Part shown: piece after piece, positions 11,871 through 22,800 of the stretch | Numbering within the stretch: the first letter of the stretch is position 1 | How the letters are laid out: each line of letters starts with the position of its first letter | Assembly (NCBI RefSeq): GCF_003369915.1 | Contig: NC_046676.1 | Span: 20,504,001 to 20,568,000 of the forward strand | From: Drosophila miranda | Lineage: Eukaryota > Arthropoda > Insecta > Diptera > Drosophilidae | DNA length: 64,000 bases | Reading direction: 5' to 3' | Notes under the pieces: model-generated | Database searches by the model: none | What the model was told of the DNA's origin: nothing | Seen by the model: only the letters and a program-made list of their open reading frames with translations | Program-made: the position numbers and the translations under genes

Positions 11871-14800
11871 ACAATGGCCTAAAGCCCAATTAACAAGATT
11901 GTATTGTGGTTTTCCTTTGTTAGACGTTCCCTCGAACAATCTGTGGTATCACGCGCTGCTTCAGTGGAGTGCCGTTCGCGGCTGTTACTGAGATTCCGCT
12001 TAATTTAACACAGCTCAACTGTTGCTCACTAACGGGGGTCTGTGGCAGGCCCCAAACGTTGGGAAATGTAACGAAATAAGGGGTAACGTAACGCGAACTA
12101 AAGGCAAACAACTTGTTGAGTTGCTTGGGTTGTTTGCTGTCTTTGAGTTTCTCTGCTTGTTTGTTTGCTTTTTGTTTGGGTTTGCTCTGGTTTTGATTTG
12201 ATAGATTTGATTTGCTTTTGCATTGACCTGTTCAATGCAGGTCCGAGTTTTTTAACGATATTGGCGAATTAATCGACATCGAAGTGAATTTTATTCAACA
12301 CGTTTTATGCTTAACCTGGTCCACAGATACAGACACTATGTATATCCCTCGGTATAGTATGCACTTGCACTTGGCTATTTTCGTAGCGTAGAGATGCTTT
12401 CTTTCCGACGACTGCTGGCTGTTCCGTTGGCTATGAAAATCGAAGACCGAATGAGTGTCGAGTGCGGGCCTACTTCTATATATACAAAAATCCGATCGCA
12501 ATTGTATTGTTTCCCCCGATTCGACTACGAACTGTGGCCGTAGCTGGCCCTGTTGTTGTTGTTGTAGTTGTTGCCTCGGTATTTGTTTGTTTTCTTTATA
12601 CGCGCGCACCAAACCAAACGAACAAAATATTTCAATTTATGACGCAAAAAAGCTTGAAAAATTCCACAAAGCCCTTGGGCCGATAACGGGGCAACGGAAC
12701 GCGACTTTTGTTTTGCTCCGTAACTTCGTGTCCGAGTGGCTGTGGCTGTGGGGGCGATTGTTATTGTTTTTACACGATAGTTGGGGGCTAGAATCGTGTT
12801 GGGATAGGATCGGGACCACGCCTTTCTTCTGCAAAGAGAAAGGTGAAAGAAGAAGGATAATTTATGGAAAAAACATCGTAAAATTATCGTATAACTAATC
12901 AACTGTTGAAACTGTTTACTGCGATTATAGCAGCTCTTATCTATTGTTTATCCCCAGTCAGCACTTGTTTATGCTCCAGTTTATTTATATAGTTTACGAT
13001 GGGTACGGTCACCGTGCCCCTCCTCCTGTTTTATAACTAGTTGAGTGGAAAATTTGCCATTCCATGGGTTGTGTCGCGTGGGTAACCATTGGCAATGGTA
13101 AATCTGATTGGACGCCCTACTCAGGCACAGAAGATGCATTCGATTGATTATGATATGGCAGCATCGGTGGGTGGCTCTATGGGGGCTGCTGCCCATTGTA
13201 ATGCGCATTAGCAACGCCCGCTGGGAGCCAGTGGAGCGGTGGCAACGTGGGCGCCTTGAGAGGCAACTGGTTGTTGTAGGGAGCGGAAAGGACTTGCCCT
13301 ACAAGTGTTGCGAACTATGTAATAGGTCCCTTAGGTCCCCCTAGCCAACACGTAATTAGTGTCACGAACTAATTGGCAATAGGACGCCAGCTGCCCTTCC
13401 ATTTATAGATACGTATCTTAGTACATATATATTCTTAGGCCTAGGACGCTGCTCATGCTGATCCCATTTGGTCGAGGCCAGGGCCCCACCAGATAGAACA
13501 ATGCCACAGCCTTTACACTCTTGTTTACAGAGTGGTGGCATGCCCCGCCCCCACTCCCCTCATCTTTATATAGTACCATATAGTTGAGATTTTAATTTTT
13601 GCGCCGTAATGAAATTGTTCTCTTCTGGTGTTTGCCGAGATGCACATTGTACAAATAAAGACAAACATTTTGTGATGGTGCAATTTGATGAGAGAATTTT
13701 GTACTACCCAAGGTCGTCCTTGGTGTGGGGTAACTATTTGCACAAACTGTACTCGAAACAGGATAGAATGCTCGCTTAGTCGGTGCGACCCCTACTTCGT
13801 TTGGAAACAAATAACAAGTAGATAAATTCAGCAAAGTGACATCCATTAGGAGGGCAGCTTATGCATAGACAAACCGATTAAATATGTTTTTATTAATTAA
13901 CTACCAAATGCGACGCGTAAGCTGTGTCAGGGCTGTGGTGGGGTGACAGTTATGAGCCACACATAAGTTTCTGTTGGACAAAACGGAAGCCAAAGATGGA
14001 AAGGTCGCGCAACCAGTGGCGGGCAAATTGGCTACGACAGTTACTTCACGCTCTCTGCATTGACGTCATAGGCAAATGGAAGAAACGAAACGGAAACCTT
14101 ATCCCAGTTTCCCAACGGCGACTTTCCTATAGAAACTAGTTCAATGTCGCCAAACGGTGCCTGACGTCATTGTACATATGTGGCCCACTTCGCTGCCACA
14201 GCTTCAAGCCGGCCGGCACTTGGAATGGGTATCAGGTGAGGTTTCCCCCCCCCCATTGACCCAGCCCATTCCAGGGGTTGCCTCAGTCCACGTGTCACAT
14301 GTAGACTGTCTCGCGTCTGTGAATTTGTAAACAAATTCGCATCCGGGGGCACCTACTGTGATGGGCCTTTTACAATCAAAACAACAGCAGACCGAACCAA
14401 GCGCAGACGCTGGAATTCTTCCAGATGGACGTGGAAAACGTATGGACTCATTGCCACAGAAACAATGTCCAAATGGGGAACCATAACTCATCAATTATAA
14501 ACTTTACCTTAGAACAGATGCAATCTTCCTACTTTTTCTATGTACAACCCGTTCAATTCATGCTTGCACACTATTCTAGAACAGCACTGTAAGCATCGCC
14601 CGCAGACAAAAAGTGCATCGCAACGGTTCTTTACACTGAAGGTCAACTAAATGGGCACGCTGCAAACTAAAGGTATACTTTTGGGGATGAAATATGTTTT
14701 ATTCAGAAATATAATAGTTTAGTATTAGGCGCTATAGTGGGACGGCACTGTATTTGGTATCCTGCTTTTGCGCACTTATATCGAATTGCATATTTCTTTG

Positions 14801-15340
14801 TTGTCTGTTCCTTGGCAACACCCCACTGTTATGGAAAGGAGCCCAAATTGGCCCAGTAGTAAAATCGATAGAGTAACTCCACACACAGTGGTTTGTAGAG
14901 GGTGGAAGGGATTTCTTACCCTTTCAATTGGTTCTCTAAGGGAACACAAACACTCGCACTAGAACTGGAATCACACTCGTATGAACACACGCAAAATCAG
15001 TCGCCGCCTGCCGGAGGTCGGAGGTCAGGGGGAAAGGTCGAGTCGAGTCCACAGCCTTACAGCTTTTTACTCCAATTGTAGGAACCGTTGTAGAAAAATA
15101 AAATCAATATTATCATTTTAGTGTGCATATTGAGGACAGTCATTGCACAACGGTTAAGGCACGATTGCACTTGTCGCAAAGGATTGGATGCAAGTCTTTC
15201 AACTAAACTGATGACGAAACTCGGGTCGATTAGTTTTTATGCCTCCTCTTGCGTTTGTGTGGCATTTAAGGTGCGACGGTCGAGAGAATGCGAACTACGC
15301 GAAAAGAAGACTCTAGAAACTCGGGGGTATCCTTCGATTA
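11871..15340. other. upstream/intergenic region of the 9.1-11.9 kb gene
   Basis: This should hold the 5'UTR and promoter of the minus-strand gene starting at 11870 (its leader probably lies in 11871-12300), followed by intergenic DNA. I find no further coding exon with convincing borders. The recognisable sites are two CRE palindromes (14061 and 14162). Many short frames here are ordinary A+T-rich noise. Confidence 0.35.
14061..14169. promoter_or_regulatory. two full CRE palindromes (TGACGTCA)
   Basis: Exact TGACGTCA octamers lie at 14061-14068 and 14162-14169, 101 bp apart. This octamer is the full CREB/ATF-type bZIP site. The pairing suggests an enhancer, but which gene it serves (the minus-strand gene at 11870 or the plus-strand gene at 15773) is unknown. 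Confidence 0.4.
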
Positions 15341-15343
15341 TTT

Positions 15344-15480
15344 CAATTGAGATGGCAGTGCATCGATAAATCGCGACAGCTGATCGTTGTGGTGGCAGCG
15401 ATAGCGATATCGATGGTATTATTGATTATAAAATTACAATTAACATCGATGCTGTTATCGATTGCGGCTTGTTACTATCG
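15344..15480 (+). promoter_or_regulatory. cluster of ATCGAT/DRE-like sites
   Basis: Within about 140 bp there are five ATCGAT cores (about 15362, 15409, 15444, 15457 and 15477), several extended as TATCGAT or CGATA. These are the recognition words of DREF and BEAF-32, factors of housekeeping promoters and domain borders in Drosophila. The left 49 bp are also present inverted at 4071-4119. The position, 300-430 bp before the start codon at 15773, suits a promoter or boundary. Confidence 0.5.
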
Positions 15481-15504
15481 ATTGGATACAAGTGTGCGCG
15501 CCAG

Positions 15505-15556
15505 CGAAAAATTGTTTGAAATGAATGAATGAAAATTCATTTCAAACAATTTTTCG
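15505..15556. repeat. perfect 22-bp inverted repeat with 8-nt loop
   Basis: The left arm (15505-15526) and right arm (15535-15556) are perfect reverse complements around the loop GAATGAAA. A transcript would fold into a strong hairpin, and the DNA could extrude a cruciform. It lies between the ATCGAT cluster and the gene starting at 15773. I see no target-site duplication. Confidence 0.85.
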
Positions 15557-15755
15557 AGAGATCGAAAATGAAAAACCTGCGAATATAGGATATAGATATT
15601 CTTGAATCTACTTTTAAAAATTAAACTAAATACAAATATATAAATATACATACCTCTTATACTATTTGTGACACAAGGCGCGCAGCTTGAAGTTGATCAG
15701 CTCTACTTTGTTCAAGTTGTCATTAGAATTTGATTAAATTCTGAAATCCGAAGAG

Positions 15756-15779
15756 ATGCGGTGCGTACAAACATGGTAA
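15756..15779 (+). other. uORF overlapping the start codon of the next gene
   Basis: An ATG at 15756 opens a 7-codon frame (MRCVQTW) that ends in TAA at 15777-15779. It runs past the presumed initiator ATG at 15773 in another frame. If the leader includes it, translation of the main protein needs leaky scanning or reinitiation. Confidence 0.5.
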
Positions 15780-17200
15780 CGCGGAGTCGGGGCCACATCA
15801 ACGTCAGAGTTCCACTAATGGTAATGGTAATGATTGTGGCAAATCTGCGACAAGTGTCTGCCAGTTACGGACGCAATGTTGAAAATGGAGCTTCGGGGAT
15901 ATGGCAAAAACGACGGCCAGATCAAGACGAATGGCTTGATCCTTCGTCATTGGATTTAAAAAAACCAGTAGTGGACCCCGAGCTCTTGTTCCAACAGCAA
16001 GAAGAATTCGATCAATTCGGTGATGCAAAAGTACTGGACAAGGGATACATCTGGGGCCTCAAGCCGAACCCAGCCCAACAGCTGCAGAAGGAACAGAAAA
16101 AGAACAAGCTGAAAGACTGGCTAAACCGTTTCCACGAAAATGAAGTGTTAGATGGAGCACGAGGGAACCAGGAAATCGGCGACTTGATTACGGGGCCGGT
16201 GATGAAGGATTTCAATGAGAAGAAGGACGAGAGCTCGCAGCAGCTCGAGCAGCGTCACCGCCAAATGGAGGCTTTCAAGAATGCTGCTGCCGATTTAGCT
16301 TTTGACCGAATGATAAATATCCAGAAAGAACAGGGCAAGGGCGCTAAGACTGTGTTCCTCCCCCTATATCCCTCTGCAAAACCTTCATTGGTAAAAATTG
16401 CTCCTGCAAAACCCTTAAATAGAAAAATCAATTTACCGTCTAAAGCCAAGTGCCAGAAGCCACTGCCATCTTCCCCAGTAACGTCTCGACCAAGCAACTG
16501 TCCGGCAACGACTTTTCGGCCACCCACAACCCGCCACACCAAGATGTCCTCTCCCAAACCGTTGGCGCCGCCGTCCAGGCCGAAGTGCAAGCACAGGAAG
16601 GGCAAGAAGAAGCCAAAGAAGCTTAGTACTTCCTCAGCAAAGAGCATCGAGAAAAGGATCCTGGCCTTGAAGCAGCATGCCCTTTCCATCCTCAAGAACT
16701 TGAACTACCTGGAAATGGAGGTGCTCAGCCAATCGCCAGACATCTGCCCTCGTCACCAGTCCCAGCGGAAAGGCAAAGGCCCCATTCCGAAGAAGAAAAC
16801 AAAGACCGGCGAGCGACTGGACAGACCTACCCAGCCGTCCTTGACCCAGTCGAAGCTGCATCGTGGCTTCTTCTTTGGCATTCGACCGGCGAGCACCAAG
16901 GAGAGATTGGCAGACTTGGCTGCCTCTCGTGAGGAGGAGCTCAGACTGCAGGAAAAGGTGTGGCGTGAGCACCTCCAGCATCTGATGGCCAGAAAGCGGC
17001 CCTTCCCAAAGGCAAAGCGGTTCGAGGCAGCCCCAGCAGCAGCCGCTAGCATGCCAGTAGCATCTGACAAAAAGGTCGCCGTTCGAAATTATGAGCTTAA
17101 TAGCAACAACCGCAGTCCTGCCAGAAGGAAAAAGAAGAAGAGAAAGAAGAAGAGAAAGATGGTAGCTCTACTGGCGGATGATAACCCAATGCGAAGTTGA
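15773..17200 (+). CDS. intronless gene for a secreted/ER-targeted lysine-rich protein, function unknown
   Basis: A single uninterrupted frame of 475 residues. The first in-frame ATG is 15773; the frame is open a little further upstream but without an ATG. The N-terminus looks like a signal peptide: basic TRSRGHINVR, hydrophobic VPLMVMVMIVANL, then a VSA-SYG cleavage-like site near residue 33. The middle contains charged and Q/E-rich helix-prone sequence, a Pro/Ser/Thr-rich part, and a KHRKGKKKPKK block before a predicted helix (EKRILALKQHALSILKNLNY). The tail is a strongly basic RRKKKKRKKKRKM stretch. No enzyme domain is recognisable. Lysine-rich secreted proteins of this kind occur among matrix, cuticle and reproductive proteins, but nothing decides between them. 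Length, frame integrity and codon use argue for a real gene. Repeat cluster 2 begins 140 bp after the stop. Confidence 0.75.
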   Translation: MVTRSRGHINVRVPLMVMVMIVANLRQVSASYGRNVENGASGIWQKRRPDQDEWLDPSSLDLKKPVVDPELLFQQQEEFDQFGDAKVLDKGYIWGLKPNPAQQLQKEQKKNKLKDWLNRFHENEVLDGARGNQEIGDLITGPVMKDFNEKKDESSQQLEQRHRQMEAFKNAAADLAFDRMINIQKEQGKGAKTVFLPLYPSAKPSLVKIAPAKPLNRKINLPSKAKCQKPLPSSPVTSRPSNCPATTFRPPTTRHTKMSSPKPLAPPSRPKCKHRKGKKKPKKLSTSSAKSIEKRILALKQHALSILKNLNYLEMEVLSQSPDICPRHQSQRKGKGPIPKKKTKTGERLDRPTQPSLTQSKLHRGFFFGIRPASTKERLADLAASREEELRLQEKVWREHLQHLMARKRPFPKAKRFEAAPAAAASMPVASDKKVAVRNYELNSNNRSPARRKKKKRKKKRKMVALLADDNPMRS

Positions 17201-17339
17201 AGTAGCTTTAATTGCATTTTGTTAGTTAATTATTATATATTTCTCAATATTTTATTTTAAATTGGCGCCTTTTTTTCTTGGAAAAGGGTCACGCTATGAA
17301 TACTGCGACTAGTATTTTCACAAGGTTAGTGCTGGGTAA

Positions 17340-19170
17340 GGTTCGTTTTTTTCAGCGGTGTATGTATAGTATATATTGAAAATAATGGGGTATATTTCGG
17401 TAGGGTATATTTAATCGAAAAGACCGCGCTCACACCGCACAATTCTGGGCCGCAAACCAGGGTGACTTTTTCTAGTATTTTTAATACTTTTTGCTATTGT
17501 TTGAGGTCAAAATTGCACCGACGGTATATTTACGGTATATCGGTATATAATGGTATATTTTGTCGATTTCATCAATATATTAATTTAATTTTCAACGTTA
17601 TATAGAAATCCAATAAAAGCAAGTATTTCGAATAGGCCAATCATGTATAGAATTGATTCATCAATCGTACAAAATTGAGTGGGCATGGCTAAATGTTCTA
17701 TATAGATAGTATTATTCAACGGAACAAAGAATTGGTCGTTTTTTGAATCGAATTTGAGTTCGCCGCAGTACGCTTTAGCAGCAATGAGTCCCATTCCATA
17801 CACACTGTTATGGCAACATTTACTTGAAAACCGTTTTTTGGTCAAAATAAAATACTTACAAGCTATTTAAAGAAGCAATCTTGTAGAAAATGCATTTATA
17901 GGCAATACCCGATTCGCATCAGTTTCGCTTTAGCAACAATGAGTCCCATTCCATACACAAATGTTGCTAATTTACCAGCAACATTGCAACTGTTTTTTTG
18001 TTGAACTATTTTGCTTAAACCTTGTTTAGTCAAAATACAATAAAAGCAAGGACTAAAAACTGGCCAGTTAATAAGAAAATTGATTCATTAATCGTATAAA
18101 ATTATGTGGGCATAGATAAAGGCCCGGTTGACAACATTTAAATCCTTGTCGCTCACATTCAAAAAAGTTCAATTTGGCGCGCACCACTCGGTATATTTTT
18201 CAAATGAGACCGTATATGAGGGTCATACTGTAGAAACAGGTTTTCGCCGCGCTCCCATGTGGTGTTTTTTAGTGCTAAATGGTATTTTTGTCGTTTATTA
18301 ATTTCATTTTCAATGTTATATAAAAATCCAATAAATGCAAGTATTTCGAATAGACCAATCATGTATAGAATTGATTCATCAATCGTACAAAATTGAGTGG
18401 GCATGGCTAAATGTTCTATATAGATAGTATTATTCAACGGAACAAAGAATTGGTCGTTTTTTGAATCGAATTTGAGTTCGCCGCAGTTCGCCGCAGTTTC
18501 GCTTTAGCAACAATGAGTCTCGTTCCATACACAAATGTTGCTAATTTACCAGCAACATTGCAACTGTTTTCTTGTTGAACTATTTTGCTTAAACCTTGTT
18601 TAGTCAAAATACAATAAAAGCAAGGACTAAAAACTGGCCAGTTAAGTAGAAAATTGATTCATTAATCGTATAAAATTATGTGGGCATAGATAAAGGCCCG
18701 GTTGACAACATTTAAATCCTTGTCGCTCACATTCAAAAAAGTTCAATTTGGCGCGCACCACTTGGTATATTTTTCAAATGAGACCGTATATGAGGGTCAT
18801 ACTGTAGAAACTGGTTTTCGCCGCGCTCCCATGTGGTGTTTTTTAGTGCTAAATGGTATTTTTGTCAGCTATTAGTTTCATTTTCAATGTTATATAAAAA
18901 TCCAATAAATGCAAGTATTTCGAATAGGCCAATCACGTATAGAATTGATTCATCAATCGTACAAAATTGAGTGGGCATGGCTAAATGTTCTATATAGATA
19001 GTAATATTCGACGGAATATCAAAAACGAGGAATATGTAAAATAGAACTTTAATTTGTCAGTATATTTACGGTATATTTTTCAAATGAGACAGTATATTTT
19101 GGTATATTTCTGAGGGTATATTTGATCGAAAAGCCCGCGGTCACACCGCACAATTCTTCGCAAACAACAA
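17340..19170 (-). repeat. dispersed/tandem A+T-rich repeat cluster 2 (inverted relative to cluster 1)
   Basis: The same modules as cluster 1, in reverse orientation. The block around GAGTGGGCATGGCTAAATG occurs at about 17678, 18396 and 18970. The block around GCGCACCACT occurs at 18179 and 18753, so units are about 575 bp in tandem. GTTCGCCGCAGT copies (17759, 18477) mirror those at 7288-7318. The ends carry many GGTATATTT words (17390-17570 and 19057-19130). Both ends also carry a related segment reading ATCGAAAAG, then CACACCGCACAATTCT (17413-17446 and 19124-19156). There is no transposase frame. The cluster fills the space between the intronless gene and the first ena exon. Confidence 0.8.
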
Positions 19171-19260
19171 TACGTCGATTTTTTTCCGAATTAAAAATTG
19201 AAAAGGCCGCAACAATTGAATAGCTGTGAGTGTGGAGTGTGAGGAAAGATAACATAATGT
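19056..19260 (+). promoter_or_regulatory. ena: putative distal ena promoter (Motif 6 array plus Motif 1-like site)
   Basis: Several GTATATTT words (19060-19130) are followed by CGGTCACACCG at 19138-19148. These resemble Drosophila core-promoter Motif 6 (KTYRGTATWTTT) and Motif 1 (YGGTCACACTR, here one mismatch). They lie just upstream of the presumed first ena exon. The array is shared with the neighbouring repeats, so the promoter may have been built from, or invaded by, repeat sequence. The transcription start near 19190-19260 is inferred. Confidence 0.45.
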
Positions 19261-19890
19261 GGATGCGTTTTCAGTGAATATTAGAGTTAGATTTTAGTGC
19301 TAAACTCCGAGGCGTTGTTCCACCAAAACATCCTTCTCTCGCAAAAAGGCGCATACAACCAACGACAGTGGTGTATTAGTGTATGAGTGTTTTGTGTGTG
19401 GTGTTGGTGCCGCTCTCCAGCAGAGTTAGTATTATTAACCTGAATTAAAACTCTTCGTGCTGAAAAGATCTAAATATACCCAAAACGAAACTCCCTTTCG
19501 CTTCCTGCCAAGCGTTCGGGTAAAAGAGAGGGCAGAAAAAAATTTCGTGTCTCTACTCCTTGAAAAGGAGTTTGCTATTGCTGTCGGTGTTTGTGTGTTT
19601 GTTTCCGTGCGTGCGCGCGTGTTTGTGTGTGTGTGTGCTGGGAGTTGGAAACCAAAGAAACGTAATTTAATTAAAATTAAAATTAAACATTTTCTTAATT
19701 ACCGCAGAGAGTGTAAGAATCAAGTTTCCCTCTGCCAAGCAGAGACGCATTTCTCTTTCTTGTGGGTGGAGAGCGAGCGAGCCAGCGAGTTATAGAGTGA
19801 GAGGGTGAGACGAAGAGGCCGAGCAGACGCCGCCACGCACCAATACCAACGCATTTTCGCTGTGGAAACGGAATTAACCAAAATGCTGTG
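19190..19890 (+). other. ena: ena distal 5' exon with start codon at 19883 (ATG CTG TG|)
   Basis: This is a probable leader exon ending at a clean donor (TGTG|GTAAGTTT, 19890/19891). An ATG at 19883 leaves two bases, TG, at the border. Spliced to the acceptor at 35893 it reads ATG CTG TGT GAG CAG, so the protein would begin MLCEQSII and total 698 residues. If it is spliced instead to the exon at 29813, the ATG is followed at once by TGA, a two-codon uORF. The transcription start is not defined by the sequence. Confidence 0.5.
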
Positions 19891-22800
19891 GTAAGTTTTC
19901 TTTTTGCAACATTTATTTATAACTCTGCAGTTCTGTTCCTGCTCTCCTCTTCTCTCCTCTCCTATCAACCAATCCAATCGAAAACTCCACTCTACTTTCT
20001 GCGCATGTTTTGTTTTACTATTTTTTCCCTTCCTCTTTGCGCCTATGACTTCCGCTTTTTGCTCCGGCGGCGACAGCGGTGGCGGCGGCTGCTGCTGCTG
20101 CTTCTGCTGGTTCATCTTCCCTGGCCGTGCCCTGCTCCCTTTTCTGCTTCTTCCTCTCCTCTTCTGCTTCTTCTTTCCATACAAACACGCCCTTTTTTGC
20201 GCACCTCGCATGCGTCCGTGTGTGTGTGTGTGTGGATAGAGTGCAGTTTCTAGCCGAATAATTTATGCTTTTTCTTATGCTTAGAGTTTTGCAAATTAGT
20301 GAAATGTTTGCTCTTCGTTTCGGTTCCCTCTGCTGGCAGCTTGGCTTCGAACAGCTGTCGCTCTGCTGCCTGCCGCAAAACCTGTTTCCCTGCACATTTT
20401 GTTTGTGGGGGGCGACGGCAGAGGAGGCTGTGCTTTAATTGTTACTCTCATGTTACTCTTCCTTCTAGCCTGCTCTCTCTTCCTTTTTCGGTGTTGTTAT
20501 TCTTCCCCTGCTTGTTGTGTCTAGCTTTACAGAGCATCTGCATTCACTCTTGCGTCTGATGGCTGCTGGTTCTTCCCCTTCTTCCTTAATTCTGCCACAA
20601 AAACAAACAAAAACCTGCCAATTGAGTTAAGAGAGCGGCAGCAACAGAGAGCGAGAGAGAGTGTAAGTGTGGGTGTGTGCCAGTGGGTGGGACGGGGGGG
20701 AAGAGAGCGAAAGATGCGCAGCATGTGCGGGTGGGGCAGCCTCATTTTCTTCCTCTTTTATGTTTGTTTGAACTTTAATTTATGCCCAGGCCTCAGACCC
20801 CAGACCCAGCTTCAGCTCCAAACTGCGGCTTCCTTTTGCCGCTGCCATAGCCACAGCCACAGCCACAGCCGATGGTGCATTGACATTTAAATGTTGCAAC
20901 AGCAACGATTCCAGCCAAGGCCTGAGCCCATGAAATGGCAGGCAATTTCCATGACTCATTTCTTGTTTTATTTTTTGTTCGCTTTTTGCTGCCAAATGAA
21001 GCGGGCCAAAGACCCGCCACTGATACACACACAAACACACACAGACACAATCGTGGATATATAGGGCCAAAACAAAAACCCGTTCAGAAATAGACGAAAA
21101 ATCCCAGTTACAATTGAAACGGACAATGGCCCGAACGATGGACGCTACTAGATGTGCATTCGCCATGGCTCTTCCTCGCGTACCCTACTATGGCTACCTA
21201 CTTGCCCTCCATCCATCTTCTGGTCGGCAGCATACGTCTGGCGTTTCCGCGGGCCAAACCAGAAGCACAGAATCTGCCACATGGTTGCATGCAACGAGCA
21301 TTTCGTAATTGTTCCATTAGAACAGGGGAAAACAGAGAGAGAGAGAGAACAGACCGAAAGAGAGCCAGCCGGCGAATGTCGGTAGCCATTTCTTGGGTGT
21401 GACGACACAGTTATTTGAACACCGTTAGCCCAGTTCCAGTTCTAGTTCCAGCTGCAGCTCCCCCCTGCCATCACCATCAGCCTCTCCCTCTCGCTCCCAC
21501 CAACAGCTGCAATTGGGGACGTCTCAAGATAAGATAAAACCCAAACCAAAGCAAAGCAAAACCAAAACCAAAACCAAAAACACACATGTCCCTCTCCCAC
21601 CACCACCTTCTCCCCCTTCAGTCGCTGTATGATTCGCTTTCGTTAATAGCAAACACACAAATTTGTTGCTCCATTTCCATTCCATTCCATTTTATCAGCA
21701 TAGCATACGGATATGTGTGCCAGAGAGGGAGAGAGAGAGAGAGACAGTAGATAGGACACCCTACGCCCTGCCTGCCCCCCTCGCTTTTGTTGTTTACATT
21801 ACGCTTTTGGCAGTTTTACGATGACTACATTTCGTAGGAGGTGATGGGGTACGCAGGAATCGGTGTTTTATTCAGAAATTCCAGGTATTTCTCGTTGATG
21901 CACCACACAAAAACTACGCGGGGAAAAAAGAGTCGAAAATCTGAATCATAAACCTGCTCCGTCACTCCGTCTGTGACTAACGTGAGCGGAGTGTCGCAGC
22001 AGACAGCTTTGGCGCGTTGTAGCTGCAGAAACAAAAGCGTAAGGGAAAGAGAGACAGAGACAGAGAGCGAGCGAGAGTGAGAAAGAAGGATGGAGAGGCG
22101 GATGGTCTTGTCAATGCATTGAACTCTGAACTCGAGATGCTGGCCCGAGAGTCGAGAGTGGAGGGTCGCCACCCACCCACATGGATGTGGATGCCACACA
22201 CACACAAAATCCAATTAACATTTCCGCATTGTGGCTGGCTATCCACTTCCTCCCACGTTGGCAGTCCAGCAACAACAAAAACAAGTCAAATCCCAGCCTA
22301 ATCCCAGTCCCAATCCATTCCAATTCCAATTCCGATTCCAACAGCTTTGTTCCCTCCGATTTCAGTGTGATATATGGTGATGCGGGACCATCATGAGGTG
22401 GGGAGAGGGAAGGAGAATCTTGAGACATCATGCACTCTCTGTCGCTCCGTTACCGCTAGCTTCCTTCCTACTTGAGAGAGCGAGGAAATGGCTCCCCTGC
22501 TGATGGCACACTTCTGCGGCCTAATGGTTCCATTACTGGTCCCCAACTGCAGCCACTGCAACTGCAACAACAACAACAGCATTCAGCATTGCCATTTTTC
22601 GATAAACAATTCTATTAAATATTTGTGGTATGTGCGTCGTCCACTGCATAATTCATGATTGGATCGGATCGGCAATCGGATGTGAGTGTGGAACGTGTTT
22701 GGGTTTACTCATTAGACGCCAGCACAGAGCCCCCCTTCCTTCTCCACCCATCCACACAATCTCCTTCCCCCTTCCCCGACTAATTAATATCTTTTCTTTC

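Noticed and set aside
19720..20395. Several 100-160 codon frames on both strands after the first ena exon
   Set aside because: They mirror each other, are made of simple CT/GA-rich sequence and have no splice or start context.
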